A stretch of DNA of 64,000 nt from Watersipora subatra (Eukaryota > Bryozoa > Gymnolaemata > Cheilostomatida > Watersiporidae), in NCBI RefSeq assembly GCF_963576615.1, contig NC_088717.1, forward strand, positions 58,082,749 to 58,146,748. The letters run 5' to 3'. Shown here piece after piece: positions 21,958 through 34,700 of this stretch (positions are counted from its first letter, which is position 1; each line of letters begins with the position of its first letter). Below the pieces are notes generated by a model. The model saw nothing but the letters and a program-made list of their open reading frames with translations, ran no database searches and was not told the DNA's origin. Position numbers and translations under genes: made by a program.

Positions 21958-22805
21958 TTTATATATAAATTGTTTCCTCACCCCGGTTAACCCGTATGGG
22001 TGGTAGTTTTCTGTTCTAACTCGAGTCTCCTACCAGAGACCTGGGAGTTTGAGCACTCGCCTCAAGATGTTAGCTGTTCCCAGTAGCGCACTTTTCTGCA
22101 ACTCACCTGAGTTGATTGTTGTTGGTATTTGGGCAAGCCACATTTTATGCTCCGGTGTTATTGCACCCAGTGCCCCAATGACTACTGGGATTACAGTTGT
22201 TCTTACATCCCAGCATTTTTCAATCTCTTCTCCAAGAGGGAGATATTTCTCTACCTTTTCTTTTTCTTTGCTGTCTATATAGCAGTCATTGGGTACTGCT
22301 ATATCTATTATAGTAGCTCTCTTGTTCTCCTTGTCCACCACCACTATATCTGGTTGGTTTGCTAGGACATGCTTGTCAGTCCGGATGTAGAAGTCCCAGA
22401 GGATCTTAGCGCGATCATTTTCATTGACCTTACCAGGAGCTTCCCACCAGTGTTGTGATTCATTAAGGCCATACTCGTCACATAGACTTCTATACACAAC
22501 ACCTGCGACATGATTATGCCGCTCAGTGTATGCATTTCCTGCTAGCTGCTTGCATCCACTGATGATGTGTTGGATGGTCTCAGATGCATCTTTGCACAGT
22601 CTGCATCGAGGATCGTCTCTAGTGTGATAGATTTTCGTTTGGAGTTGCCTTGTTGGGAGCACTTGCTCTTGGGCTGCCATGATTAGCGACTCTGTATTGG
22701 CCGTCAGGTTTCCTTTGTTCAGCCACATAAAAGTCTGGTGAAGATCGCCAACCTTAGATATTTGTCGGTGGTAAGCACCATGAAGAGGTTTTGTGTGCCA
22801 GTCAT
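21958..22805 (-). mobile_element. 3' end of an R2-like (RLE) non-LTR retrotransposon
   Basis: A minus-strand ORF of 250-odd codons (to a TAG at 22,030) has no upstream reverse transcriptase, so the copy is 5'-truncated next to a (ta)n run at 22,803. It contains a gag-type finger RCRLCKDASETIQHIISGC (C-x2-C-x8-H-x4-C), then QPDIVVVDKENKRATIIDIA, the PD...D core of the restriction-like endonuclease of R2/R4/NeSL-type elements, and the C-terminal ALLGTANILRRVLKLPGLW. Such elements nick the target with this nuclease and prime reverse transcription there. No stop or frameshift breaks this 3' part, so the insertion may be recent. About 70 bp of 3' UTR follow. Confidence 0.8.
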
Positions 22806-22839
22806 ATATATATATATATATATAAATAAACACTATATA

Positions 22840-23690
22840 TAGTGTTTATTAGCCAGTATGTTTGTTGTTATATAGTGTTAGTGTAGATAAAGTTAATATC
22901 TCTCTCTTTCTTGCTGACGCAAGTTTAGGCAGAAATTCATTCTTTAACACATACGGTAGGTCATATAGTAACATTACTAAGGTTTTTATGCTGCAAATTG
23001 GTTGAATTACACCAAATACTATTTACCAAAAAGCCATTAGTCATAGGTATTCTGCCTATGTCATGTTCTGCTGATGCAATATTACAAAAACATGTTTACA
23101 TTCTTTTGTTATTTTTGTGGTTTTCAAATAACAGATATAAGGAATTTATTGCGCTATTTATAGCTAGCTATCAGTGATTTTCCTTGTTATCCTTTCTCTG
23201 TTAAAGTAGTGTTTATTGCAATTGCCCAATGATTATGCAAAGTATAGCAAAGTCGGGGATGTGTGTGAGGCACCCTACCATGTTTCACTGCTAAAAAATA
23301 CGTGATAGGTTGACTAAATATTCTAGTGCCAAAAAACTGTTCTGTTGTACTGTTGAGATGTTAGTATCCGTTTAACCAATGATATAAGCATCTCCATCAT
23401 TTATTTCATTGGCTTAATTACATACTTGTTTTGAGAGCTAATAATTGACTGAGTTTATCATATACGTGTCACCAGAAAATCTACATGTACATGACCTTTC
23501 CAATATGTGATAGGTAAAATTCTACACCTCTATTTCTTCCTTCCGTGTGAATATGCCATAACGGTATATAGCTGCCGATCCAGAGCTGCTTCTACTTGGC
23601 TCTTTAAGAAGCTGGGTAAAGAGCTCAATGTAACACAGTATCTGTGCTGTATCATGTAGATCATTGTAAAAGTTGAATGGCTTTCAAAGG
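22840..23690. other. Intergenic, nothing recognised
   Basis: Starts with a small palindrome (aaacactatatatagtgttt, 22,827-22,846). Otherwise no gene or element is recognised. Confidence 0.4.
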
Positions 23691-23694
23691 GCGA

Positions 23695-24093
23695 CATGGT
23701 GAGAATGTTTTACGAGTTGAGAGCTGAAGTTATTGAGTTTTTGAAAAATCGAAAAAGGACAATTTCTCATTTGCAGTGAGTGTAGACAAGTGTGACTTCA
23801 ATTAGGTGTTCTTCTAACGAGCTGAATCGAAAACTGTAAAACAGAGATAAGAATATATTAACAGCACAGGTAATATCAGTGCTTTCACAAACAAACTACA
23901 GTTGCGGCACAATCGTAATAGAAAGACTTCTCCACGCATGAATGAGCTGCAAATGGGTGAAATATTTTTTGATTGGCTATTTGAGAATATCACGGAACAC
24001 TTGAATACATCGAGAGATGAACTGAACGAGCTTCCAAACTCAAGTGATGAAAAGGAGACTCTCAACAACTTAGCGAGATTTTATTCCATTTAA
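23695..24093 (+). pseudogene. hAT-like (ZBED/SCAND3-type) transposase remnant
   Basis: The plus strand reads MVRMFYELRAEVIEFLKNRK from 23,697. After frame changes it reads SAFTNKLQL, then ELQMGEIFFDWLFENITEHL and DELNELPNSSDEKE up to 24,093. These resemble, in order, the LF.LR.EV..FL and F..KL.LW...E...ITEHL segments of hAT-derived transposases. Stops and missing parts show it is dead. Similarity is by eye only. Confidence 0.45.
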
Positions 24094-24289
24094 TTTAATA
24101 CAAGTTTATTCTATTCAAATGCAAAAAATTCTTGAGAACCTGCAAAAGAAACTTTTAGAACTTTTTAATGACAATCAGCCATTATAAAGCTTACTAGAAA
24201 TAAAAGTTCGCGTAAATATAGACGTACGATGGCAGTTCCCGGTGTAATGAGGGATTGTCACGTGTAATGAGCAATTATTTTTAAAAATG

Positions 24290-24440
24290 GAAAGGTAGTC
24301 GAGGGGCATAAATAGTATAGGGCTGGAAGTCCGAATATTTGGGTTAAACTCCTGTGTGGTGCAATATTCTTTCTTAACGCTCTCAGCGTGGTTTCGGACA
24401 GACAGACAGACAGGACTCTTATTATAGTAAAGAATCCACC
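24290..24440 (+). repeat. tRNA-derived SINE, copy 2
   Basis: The order is the same as in the copy at 16,425: a tRNA-like head with a B box (gggttaaactcc, 24,342), cgtggtttcggacag, a short (gaca)n run, and the tail ctcttattatagtaaaga. Confidence 0.6.
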
Positions 24441-24667
24441 ATGACAGACAAATGTAGAACAATATCACTTGAAAGGTTTCAGACGTTAGCGAGTAACATT
24501 TGCTCAAAGACTACCTTCCAAGCACTATGTATTCTTGTATGATTCTATGCATTTTCGTATAATTAATTCTCTTCGACTTATTTACCTGAATGTGTGGCAG
24601 ATTCTCAGCTGTGGCCAACGTGAAGACAAGCTCATATTAATCTGGATGTAGAACTAGACCTGCTATA

Positions 24668-25362
24668 TCTGAAACCATAAACTTGTCTGAAACCATAGAA
24701 CTATCTGAAACCATAGGCTCATCTGAAACCATAGGCTCATCTGAAACCATAGGCTCATCTGAAACCATAGACTTATCTGAAACCTTAGACTTATCTGAAA
24801 CCGTAGACTTATTTGAAATCATAGACTTATTTGAAACCATAGACTTCTCTGAGACCATAGTCTTATCTGAAACGATAATACTTTTCCGAAACCATAGACT
24901 TCTCTGAAACCATAGAGTTATCTGAAACCATAAACTTATCTGAAACCATAGACTTTTCTGAAACCATAGACTTCTCTGAAACCATAGACTTATCTGAAAC
25001 CATAGACTTATCTGAAACCATAGACTTATCTAAAACCATAGAGTTATTTGAAACCATAGACTTATCTGAAACCATAGAGTTATCTGAAACCATAGAGTTA
25101 TCTGAAACCATAGACCTATCTGAAACCATAGAGTTATTTGAAACCATAGACTTATCTGAAAACATAGACCTATCTGAAACCATAGACTTCTCTGAAACCA
25201 TAAACTTATCTGAAACCATAGGCTTATCTGAAACCAGGCTAATCTGAAACCATAGACTATCTGAAACCATAGACTTATCTGAAACCATAGATTTATCTGA
25301 AACCATAGACTTATCTGAAACCATAAACTTATCTGAAACCATAGACTTATCTGAAACCATCC
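24668..25362. repeat. 18-bp minisatellite, about 38 copies
   Basis: The unit is gaaaccatagacttatct with recurring variants (agagttatct, agacttctct, aggctcatct). Both strands stay largely open (SETIDL on plus, MVSDKS on minus). One interruption near 25,237 shifts the register. No exon context supports translation. Confidence 0.95.
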
Positions 25363-25379
25363 CTAGTATATCACAGTTG

Positions 25380-26890
25380 GTTAAATGGCAACACAAGTCT
25401 CACTAAATAACTAAATAATAAATATTCATGAACTGAATCCGCAACAAAATATAGTAAGAGTAAAGTTCTACTCACTCTCAATATTGTCTTACATTCTGTT
25501 TAATATTTACTATAAATAAGCGCCGTGTCCATCTGTAGCCACGCTTGGAGGTTGAAAAAGATTTGAACTTTCGACATACATCTTTGTATACTCTTAACAA
25601 ATATCAACTTCCTTTTAGCATTTGAGAATAATTGCGTAGATAGTTATTCTCCGGGCTTTACACACAAAACCGCCAGGTACTTGTTGATAATAAAGACACA
25701 AAATTCATATTGTTATGACATTATTATTATAGCATCAGACAAACTTAAATATAAGCATCAACCAGCCTGAATAATCTAGCATTGAAGAAAACTGTACGTG
25801 AATTAACAAGGGAGGAGTGGAACCGTGAGTTTCCATATTTGAGAAGGAACCAGAAAGATTACAAAGAACTGGTTTACATGCTCTGCGGGATACAATGATT
25901 TCCTCTAACAATAGGTTGAACAGTTTAAGCATGAGAGTGGAGTCAGTGTTTTACTACTGTATATAACCTAATCAATATTATCATCTAATTACTATTTACA
26001 AATAATTTTATATTTCCGATTTTTGTACATAAGATATGGTAAGCTGCATCTTCTTTTTCAACTACCTACTTGTATTTCTGGACAGCAGAAACTAATGACT
26101 AGTTATTGGTTGTAGGTCGGGTGTTGATCAATTTTCTAGGGAAAGGTTTAACTACAGAGGTTTTAACAGACAAGTGAAGCTGTAGCTAACCTAGTTTCTT
26201 TCGAAGTACAAGAAACAAGCAGATGGGCAGCTTTAAGCAAAAGAGTTCTGACCAACTCTGTTTGACGCTCAACCTCCGTATGCTCTCCGTCTCTGTCCTG
26301 TCTCAGTTGACGAAGCAACATATTGTAACGTATGTGAATTTTACATGTTATAATGAATAACCAAACTAGAGTGCTCAGTTATTACTCGTATTGCCTAGTT
26401 TATAGTTAAGGAGCGAAGGCTTTTGAGCTGATTGCTATAGCGAGTCATCTTTTTCTCCATGTCGTTGTCTTAACTCATTGTATTGTTTTCGTTGAAGTAT
26501 ATGAGTACAAAATCGTATCTAGACAATGAGATGCTGATATAAGAGCACAGTGTTACAAATATGCATGGTATGTGTGAAAAATGTTTATGAACACAAAAAG
26601 GTGTCATACATGTCAGTAGTCTTTGGTCAAGCTATTAAGCCGTGAAATCTGACAGGATCTCACAAAGTGTAAAATGCTTGTCTATCATCACTCATTTGTT
26701 GCATAGCCCGTGTCACAATGGCTAAATATTTGAAAAAAACTGCTGTAAAAATCTATGATGATAAGTCGCACAATAATGTAAATATAAAACAGCGTGATAA
26801 CAATAATGTGTAAAAAAGTTGATGAGATATTTGCAAGTCATCAATAAAGTTAAGATGCAATAAAAATGTAAGAATAATGAGAGTAACAAG
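25380..26890. other. Spacer downstream of dachsous
   Basis: Contains the presumed 3' UTR of the minus-strand dachsous gene next to 26,902. Otherwise no gene, RNA or repeat is recognised. Confidence 0.4.
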
Positions 26891-26901
26891 ATAAATACTA
26901 A

Positions 26902-28721
26902 CTAGATCCTGTAATCCACATCGCTGTCAGTACTAATACTGGGTGGTTTCACAAGCATTTGACCTTGGCCTAGCCTCGATCCTTGCATAGACCGAGTTCG
27001 GCTACCATTCGATTGGAGGGTGCTAACAGAAGGGCTCCGTGTGGCAAGCGGAGAAAGAGCCGGGGTAAAGTTAGGAGAGAAAGCTAGATTTGAGAAGCTC
27101 GACTCGTGGCTGATGGGGCTGCGAGGTAAGCTCGCCATGCTGGTCAGTTGGCTAGTCCTGGCTGAACTTAGTTGAGTCATTTCTCTCTGATTACTGCTGT
27201 CCACTCTAGGGGGCGTTGCAGTTATTATAGGTGGTGGCCCGCCTAGCTTTAAGGGTTGTTGGGCTCGCAATGGACTAGACTGAGGTATTGTTTGTACAGG
27301 TTTTCGCTTTGGCTGTATAGTTTCATCTTTTAACCGGGCTATTTCAGCAAAAACATCAGCCAGAGGCTGAAACTGTGGTCCCCAGTCTAGGAGATAATCC
27401 CAATTGTACGAGCCTGCAATATCAACCATTTGTCAAACATAGCCCGGGTACTTTGTTTTCTTTTCACACATTGGAAACAAATCAAGATTCAATGATAACA
27501 GAACCAGCCTATTTACAGAACAGAGAAGTTAAGCTAAAGTGTGAAGCTAGTAAACAGTATTAGTAAATGTCTACCATAAGACAAGCTTTGACAAGTGTGT
27601 TTAGGTTGTTTAAGCTCAGGCAGTTTAATGATCATGAAAGTCAGTACTTGTCAGTACTTGTCTGTGATAACAGTATTGATTGGATAGATACATGATCAGA
27701 ACTGCCTGAGGCTTTAGTCATTACGGCTGTTGTAGAAGACAGGACTGTCATAGCCTGTACAAAAAATCCGACTGTAAGATGCTATGGCCATATCCTATCT
27801 GCGCAATATGCTGCAGAAGTATTTCTTATTTCACTACCATTAACTAATATACCATATTCTGTACAGTTGAAACAAATTCTTTTTTAGGTTACCATGACCT
27901 ACCTTTCAACATTTTACTAGCATTATATTTCCTACCATATGATTTTCAAATAGAACTGATTTTCAGGTCATTATGAGGCACTAGTGAAAACTTCACTAGC
28001 GTCAACTATCCTATAATATTTTGCATGGGTTAAACAAATAATTTGTAGATGACCATGACCAACCTGTAAACTCCTCACTGGCATCGGTCACTGAACTCAA
28101 ACTGCCTATCTGTGCCGGTGCTTCTCCAAATCCCATTTGGTTGATGTTATTCTCACCACCAGCCTCCTCAACAGCATCTTCACCTAGCTTATTGTACAGA
28201 TTGGAAATATCTAGAGGGTCAGCTTCCCCGCCTCCTTCATCCGAGAAATGATGCATCGACTCCACCGATTGGCTCATCGTTTTCTTATCTCCACCTGCAC
28301 AGACAACTAAGAGGATGACTAGATGCACCACCCGAGACCAGTCCTATCACCTAGACATTCCATAAAAAGTGGTCCAAGTTATTGTCACTGCAAAGCAAAG
28401 TTAATTACTAGCATTTTTCTTTACTCGGTCAAACCTGAAGACAGAAGTGTTTTACGACTAGCGAGCAATGCAACACCAACTTGTTGAAATAATAAATACG
28501 TACCGATCTTCCTCGAGTCAATTCCCAGCCTTGCGAGGTATTCCTGGTGATCTCGAGCGGAGTGCTCACTGATAGTGTCAGCATCTCTCTGTATCCCGCT
28601 GTCGGGCATTATTTTTGCTCTTTGGTGTACATGTAGTGGTACAGTATTTATAGCCGTAATCTCCTCATCACCCTCATCTTCAAACTCTGCTGATCCACGG
28701 CCACTAGAAGCACACTGAGAC
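26902..28721 (-). CDS. dachsous: Dachsous cytoplasmic tail exons
   Basis: Exons 28504-28721, 28064-28294 and 26902-27413. The first has the conserved SSGRGSAEFEDEGDEEI, PDSGIQRDAD and EYLARLGID. The second has SVESMHHFSDEGGGEADPL. The last has YNWDYLLDWGPQFQPLADVF AEIARLKDE followed by a Ser/Pro-rich stretch (RSPISHESSF, FTPALSPLATRSPS) to the end SDVDYRI. The Ser/Pro-rich part has many possible phosphorylation sites. The acceptor of the first exon (tctgcgcag, 28,722) was chosen because it restores the phase left by the membrane exon. The ORF upstream of it to 28,765 is intronic. Confidence 0.9.
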
Positions 28722-31700
28722 CTGCGCAGAGCAACAGAACACCTCTGGCACCAGACGTCACCCACAAATTTGGAAGTTCATTTTCAAAATAAAGTATGAA
28801 ATAATAAGCTCGAGAGCCCCCTAGTTCAGCTAATTGCTGGCAGATGATACCAAAGCACCAAAACGCACCTGTCTGTCATATCATGTGATGCAGCTGTATA
28901 ATGAGCGTAGGATCCATAGGGAGGAGGAGCAATGCCAGCTGGAAGGATTCTATTGTAGGGGTCAGCACGGCCCATGCTGTCCATATTCTCAGGCTGTGTA
29001 AGACCAGCTGAAGGATCTTGCTTGCGCATACGCCGGCCCCTCACCATCTTGATGACGATGACAGCGACGAGCACGACAACGACGGCGAGGCAGACGACCA
29101 CAATGATGATTATTTGTGTCTGTGTACTCAGTTCTAGCAAAACAAACAAACAAAGAGTGACAAAACCGAAAAAAATGAGAAAATGTCACAGCACTGTGTC
29201 AGCCAGACTACAATTGCTTCAAAGGTTTGCAGTCTGATACAAAAGGTTGAAAGACAAGAAAGACTTTACCTGCTCAAAAATTATGAAACTAAAAATTTAA
29301 AAATATGCTCAGCTTGTTAAAAGGATATAAAAACAACAGAATACAGCAGCGACAGTCTATACTGAAATCTTTAAATGAAACCAGTTAATAAATGTTAAGA
29401 ATGTTAGGCCTGCTAGAGAGTATGAATTGTGTAAGAGTACAGAGCAGGTAGGATAAAGGCTTGTATACTCGGGCTATAACATAAAGCTTAAAATTAGATA
29501 AGATATGCGGATCTTTGTAATAGCTTATGTTGATAGTTAGCTCCTGGATACAAAAATTCTTGACCAATAAACCGTTGTTTTTAATACCAAATGAAGGTGT
29601 GAGTTTTAAACGCTACTAAATACTGTATATTGCTGTAGTAGTAACAAAAAACAGTATTTTCTTCCTAAAACTATAAAAAATTTGAATGGAAACGACAGCT
29701 GTAGTAACACTGGCTGAAGTGACAACAGCTGCAGTGACAACAGCTGTAGTGACACTAGCTGAAGTGACAACAGCTACAGTCACTACAGTTGCAGTCACTA
29801 CAGCTACAGTCACTACAGCTACAGTCACTACAGCTACAGTCACTACAGCTAGTGTCACTACAGCTAGTGTAACTACAGTCACTACAGCTAGTGTCACTAC
29901 TACAGCTAGTGTCACTAAAGCTGCAGTCACTACAGCTAGTGTCACTACAACTGCAGTCACTACAGCTACAGCCACTACAGTCACTACAGGTAGTGTCACT
30001 GCAGCTAGTGTAACTACAGCTACAGTCACTACAGCGAGTGTCCCTACAGCTACAGTCACTACAGCTACAATCACTACAGCTACAGTCACTATAGCTACAG
30101 ACACTACAGCTACAGTCACTACAGCTACAGGCACTACAGCTAGTGTCACTACGACTGTAGTAACAATAGCAAAGGAGCAAAAGAGAAGCATTTTGTGGAA
30201 GAGATCTAATGAAACCTCTACTTATGGCTGCATAGAAGTTCCAACTTTCCGATACACAACTTAAAATTTGAAACGACTTTGATTTTACACCCTCGGTTAT
30301 TTCCAACATACGAATTTCAAAGTTTCTAAAAAGATTTGAGGTTTTCAAGAGAGCAAGTTTCCACAAATTAACAGTAAGATGTGAAATACAGAAACAATAA
30401 ACTTGAAAATAATAAACACATAAGAAACATGGATAATAAATATATTAGAAATAATAATAATTATATAAGAAATAATAATAATAAATACATAAACTAAGTT
30501 AGTTTAGCTTCTCCTAGTCTAATTTGAAAAAGATTTCACAGTGTTAACTCTGTCATAATCTCTACCTCCGAACCTAAGCGTCGCCATGAGTACGTTTCTA
30601 TTCGCCTGTCTTTTAGGTAAAGTAACAATAAAGACCTTTTTACTAACTATTACTTCATTAATTTAGTTTTAACGTATAATTTAGATTTTTACATGGTTTT
30701 ATACAATATATTTGTTTTAGTGTTATGTAGTTACCTGCAGATTTTATAAAGAAGTTACAGTAGAATGCCGGGGCTATGGAACAAGTTGAACAAATTACAC
30801 TGTATTCCTATAGGAATATTTGCTCCAGCATACGGACGAACAGCTTCAACGTACAAAATAGATCACAGAATGAATTAACTTTGTAGAGATTTAACAATAT
30901 TGGTCCTTGCATTGATCTCTCATTGCAAAGACCACACCTCGAAGCCATCTGTTGAATAGAATTCAATTTTATAAAATAAAATTGTAATAAAATGAAACTA
31001 GACTATAGAAAGTTGTAGTTGAGCTGTGATTATCATCACCAATTTATGAACTCGTATCATAGAGTACAACGGAAAATACGAACCAGATGAGTTGTCTGTA
31101 TTGCCAGCCGCACCAGGGATGATGATAGAAACTTGGGCAACCGCCGTCTGCGAGTCCGGCTTGCCGCTCCAGGCCTTAATTGATAGCCGCTCTTCGCTGT
31201 TTAGACTCCTTTTCTTTCGAGAAGAAACATCCCGCTTGACTTTGGAAGACTCAACGGAGTTCTTCAGATCACTTTTGATCGCAATAATTCCATCTTCTCT
31301 GCTTACATCTAAAAGCAATTGAAAATGTGACAATGCGATAGAAATTCAGCATTATTACTACTAGCATTATTACTACTAGCATTATTACTACTAGCGTTAT
31401 TACTACTAGCGTTATTACTACTAGCGTTATTACTACTAGCGTTATTACTACTAGCGTTATTACTACTAGCGTTATTACTACTAGCGTTATTACTACTAGC
31501 GTTATTACTACTAGCGTTATTACTACTAGCGTTATTACTACTAGCGTTATTACTACTAGCGTTATTACTACTAGCGTTATTACTACTAGCGTTATTACTA
31601 CTAGCCGCAAAGTGCTGATAAACATCATCGGCAGCGATTTATTCTTAACTAGAAAAGTCAAAATATGTACTCACTAAAATAGTCGGAATCATTGATGAGA

Positions 31701-34700
31701 GTGTAAATTACGACTCCGTGGGGTCCGATGTCCTCATCTGAAGCGACCACCCGGCCTACCTCCATTCCAACATACGTATCAGCTAGATCAGGTATCTCAA
31801 ACTTGTATGACTGCTGCCTGAATGTGGGTGCGAACTGATCGAATCTGTGAGGAGGAAACACGAAGACTGCATTTCTTTGCTTAAATACACCATTGCTGTC
31901 AGCGTTTGTGGTCCTTACTATTGTGACTGTGTATTTTACCATTTCAAATGTTTAAATTTAATTTGAGTAACTCAAAAATAGCAAAGTTCTTTAGTAAGCA
32001 CTGACTACTGACTCAATATTAGCAACAACAATGAGCTTATCAAAGGCGCCCGACTCACCTCAATATCTGCACCTGTACTTGAACATCAGCCCGGAATCCT
32101 CCGGCATCCGTCACAGATACATTGAATGAGTAAGTTTTCTTCCCCAAATAGCTAAATGCAATAGCTGTTGTGACTTCCCCCGTTTCTGAATCGATCTTGA
32201 AGTTAGGTGCGTCAGCTCCAACTAGTGAATAATTGAGCACTCCATATCTGTAACAACAGTACGGCATGTATTGCAACTGTACATTCCTGAACCAGCTTCA
32301 TGTCAGCTGTATTTCTATTTTACAAGATCAGGAAATGACCAGTGCGCTAGTTTCAGCAGGTGTATAGTCACCTGACCCGCAGAAGTGAAACTTTGTGCGC
32401 TCTCATTAAACTTAAAATAGATACAGCATCTGGTCAGCCTATGTAGCCTATGACTACAAGCGCTTGTAGTCAGCGCTTGTAGTCATAGGCGCACATAGGC
32501 TGCTGCTGTATCCAGCTGACCAGCTGCTGTATCTATTTTAAGTTTAATGAAAGCGCACAAATTTTCACTATATGCGTTGGATGAAAATATACAGTACATA
32601 ACCATAAACACAAGTGCAATAAGCCCATACCTATTGCATTCATGGCGAGAAATATACACCATATAAGAGTGAAATCATTATTGGAATTCAAATAACATAA
32701 ATAAGACAAAAAAATAAATATAACTTATGGTAACAAGTGCTCAAATAACATACATGCCAGCATCCTCATCTACTGCCTGCGCTGTGAAAACAGGAGTGCC
32801 GTATGGTTGCTTCTCTTGCACCGTTTCCAGATACATGAGCCGTGTAAACCTTGGCCTGTTATCATTTACATCCGATACATTTACAAGGACGGTAGCTATT
32901 GCGGACTGTCTAGGAACCCCCGTATCTGCAGCCCGAACCTAAAAATAAAACTGTATTGTGTAACTAAATAGAATGTTATTGCTGATAGCTGTATTTATTG
33001 AGCTAGGTATCTGCGCCGTAGATGACAAACTATCAAGGAGATGTATAAAGACATTGTAGGCGAGTTCATGATATATTAGACAGTTTGTCTTGCTGCTAAG
33101 TTGATCATATGAATAATGCTTTAGGCATTCTATAGTTTATTGCTAGGCATATTTTTAGATATACACTTGAAAAGCAGCCAACAAGCCTATGCGGTGTCAT
33201 TCCTAATAAGGCACCAATCACTCAGGCTCTCCGATAGGGAATTCCGCTCAAAACTTATCAGACAGCACAAGAATGTAGTAACAATAATAATGATGCAGGG
33301 AGGAGACAACAGCAAATTGTTGCACTGACATAGTTGCATAAAAGGTCAATAGAAAAAGCTATAAAGATGAATGGACAACACCAAGTGGAATCGGTGAGGA
33401 ATTGGTGAGAGAGTTGAAGGTCATACGAGAAAGACAAGAAGATTACGGAACTCACAAGCATTTGGTGGCTCTGTTTCGTGTCATAATCGAGAGACTTGCC
33501 ACTGGCGAGCCTGATAAGACCCGACTGTTGGTTTATCTGGAAGAGTCCATCATCGTTGCCGGATGTAATCATAAACTCGATCTCTGCGTTGTTACCTATG
33601 TCCTTGTCTGTTGCCTCCACCTGCACTATGGCTGCACCAGCTGAAAGCAATAGTCGTATCCATATTGTATATAATAAAAATAGCATATTTTATGGAATGC
33701 AGTGAGCGCAGGCCTTTTATGCTCACCAATGAGCTTGTAGGTGCAAATTTCTAAGGAAGCGAACAATTAAAAGGGGTTTAGTAAGAAGTTCAACCTACCA
33801 TCAATGTCTTCTCGAACATTTGCAACTATGAGAGGCGTTTGCGAGCCATCGCTTATAATGAGGTCGGGATTGGAGAACACAGGCTTCCAGTCATTGAAGT
33901 CACTCACAGTGATATTAACCTTGAGTAAAGTAAAAGGCTTGACATTTAACATACACGGCAAAGGAGCAAAACTGATCGTATTCAATAGTTAATTGATATG
34001 GTAACTCAAACTCTTTCTGACTGGACAAAAGGTTGGTGCAATATTTATTATGAAACTTCTGGCAGCAGACACTAAAATTACTTACAAAGTTCTCTACTTG
34101 GTCACGACAGCCAATAAACAGGTAAAACACAGAAATAGAGAACTGAATGAGTAGTACATACAGTAGTTGTTGTGTTTCTTGGTGGTGAGCCACCATCTGC
34201 TGCCATCACTCTTAGCTGGTAGTTATCAACTGTCTCTCTATCCAATGCCTTCTTCAGCACAATATTACCTATGTTTGTCTCCTGGTTCTCCATACTGAAC
34301 ACTCCGTCAGGGTCACCACCCACAATAGAGAATTCAATTCTCTTATTGGCGGGGCTATCATCTGCATCGGACGCTGATAATGAGAGCACAGTCACACCTA
34401 CAAATATGCACTATCTGCCTAAACATCCGGTACTGAGCATCTCCTGTTATGTGTAATGTGTTGAACAGAAACTGGTGAAAATTTTTTAAAATGAAACAAT
34501 TTTCAGCTTATTACACAAATGTATTGCGAAGCATGTATGACCTTTAAGATTTTAGCCCATGACTCTTCCAAAAAATGCAAGTTGGCAATAACTACAAGAG
34601 ACGATAGTTACTAAAAGTCTACTACTAGTAGACTACTACTCTGCTGGGACTCTTGAGTGAAGAACTCATCAAGATTCTTACCGATCTCTTCATATTCTGA

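Noticed and set aside
22049-22365. Plus-strand ORFs over the R2-like element
   Set aside because: Shadow frames of the minus-strand retrotransposon ORF.
24637-25396. Possible secreted or coiled repeat protein (MVSDKS)n
   Set aside because: Translation of an 18-bp minisatellite; the array is interrupted by frame changes and open on both strands.
28722-28765. Upstream part of the dachsous tail ORF (MGDVWCQRCSV...)
   Set aside because: Only the acceptor at 28,722 restores the phase set by the membrane exon; the extra residues are intronic.
33402-33705. Plus-strand ORFs within the cadherin region
   Set aside because: They are antisense to exons 33456-33640 with its splice sites and have no domain.
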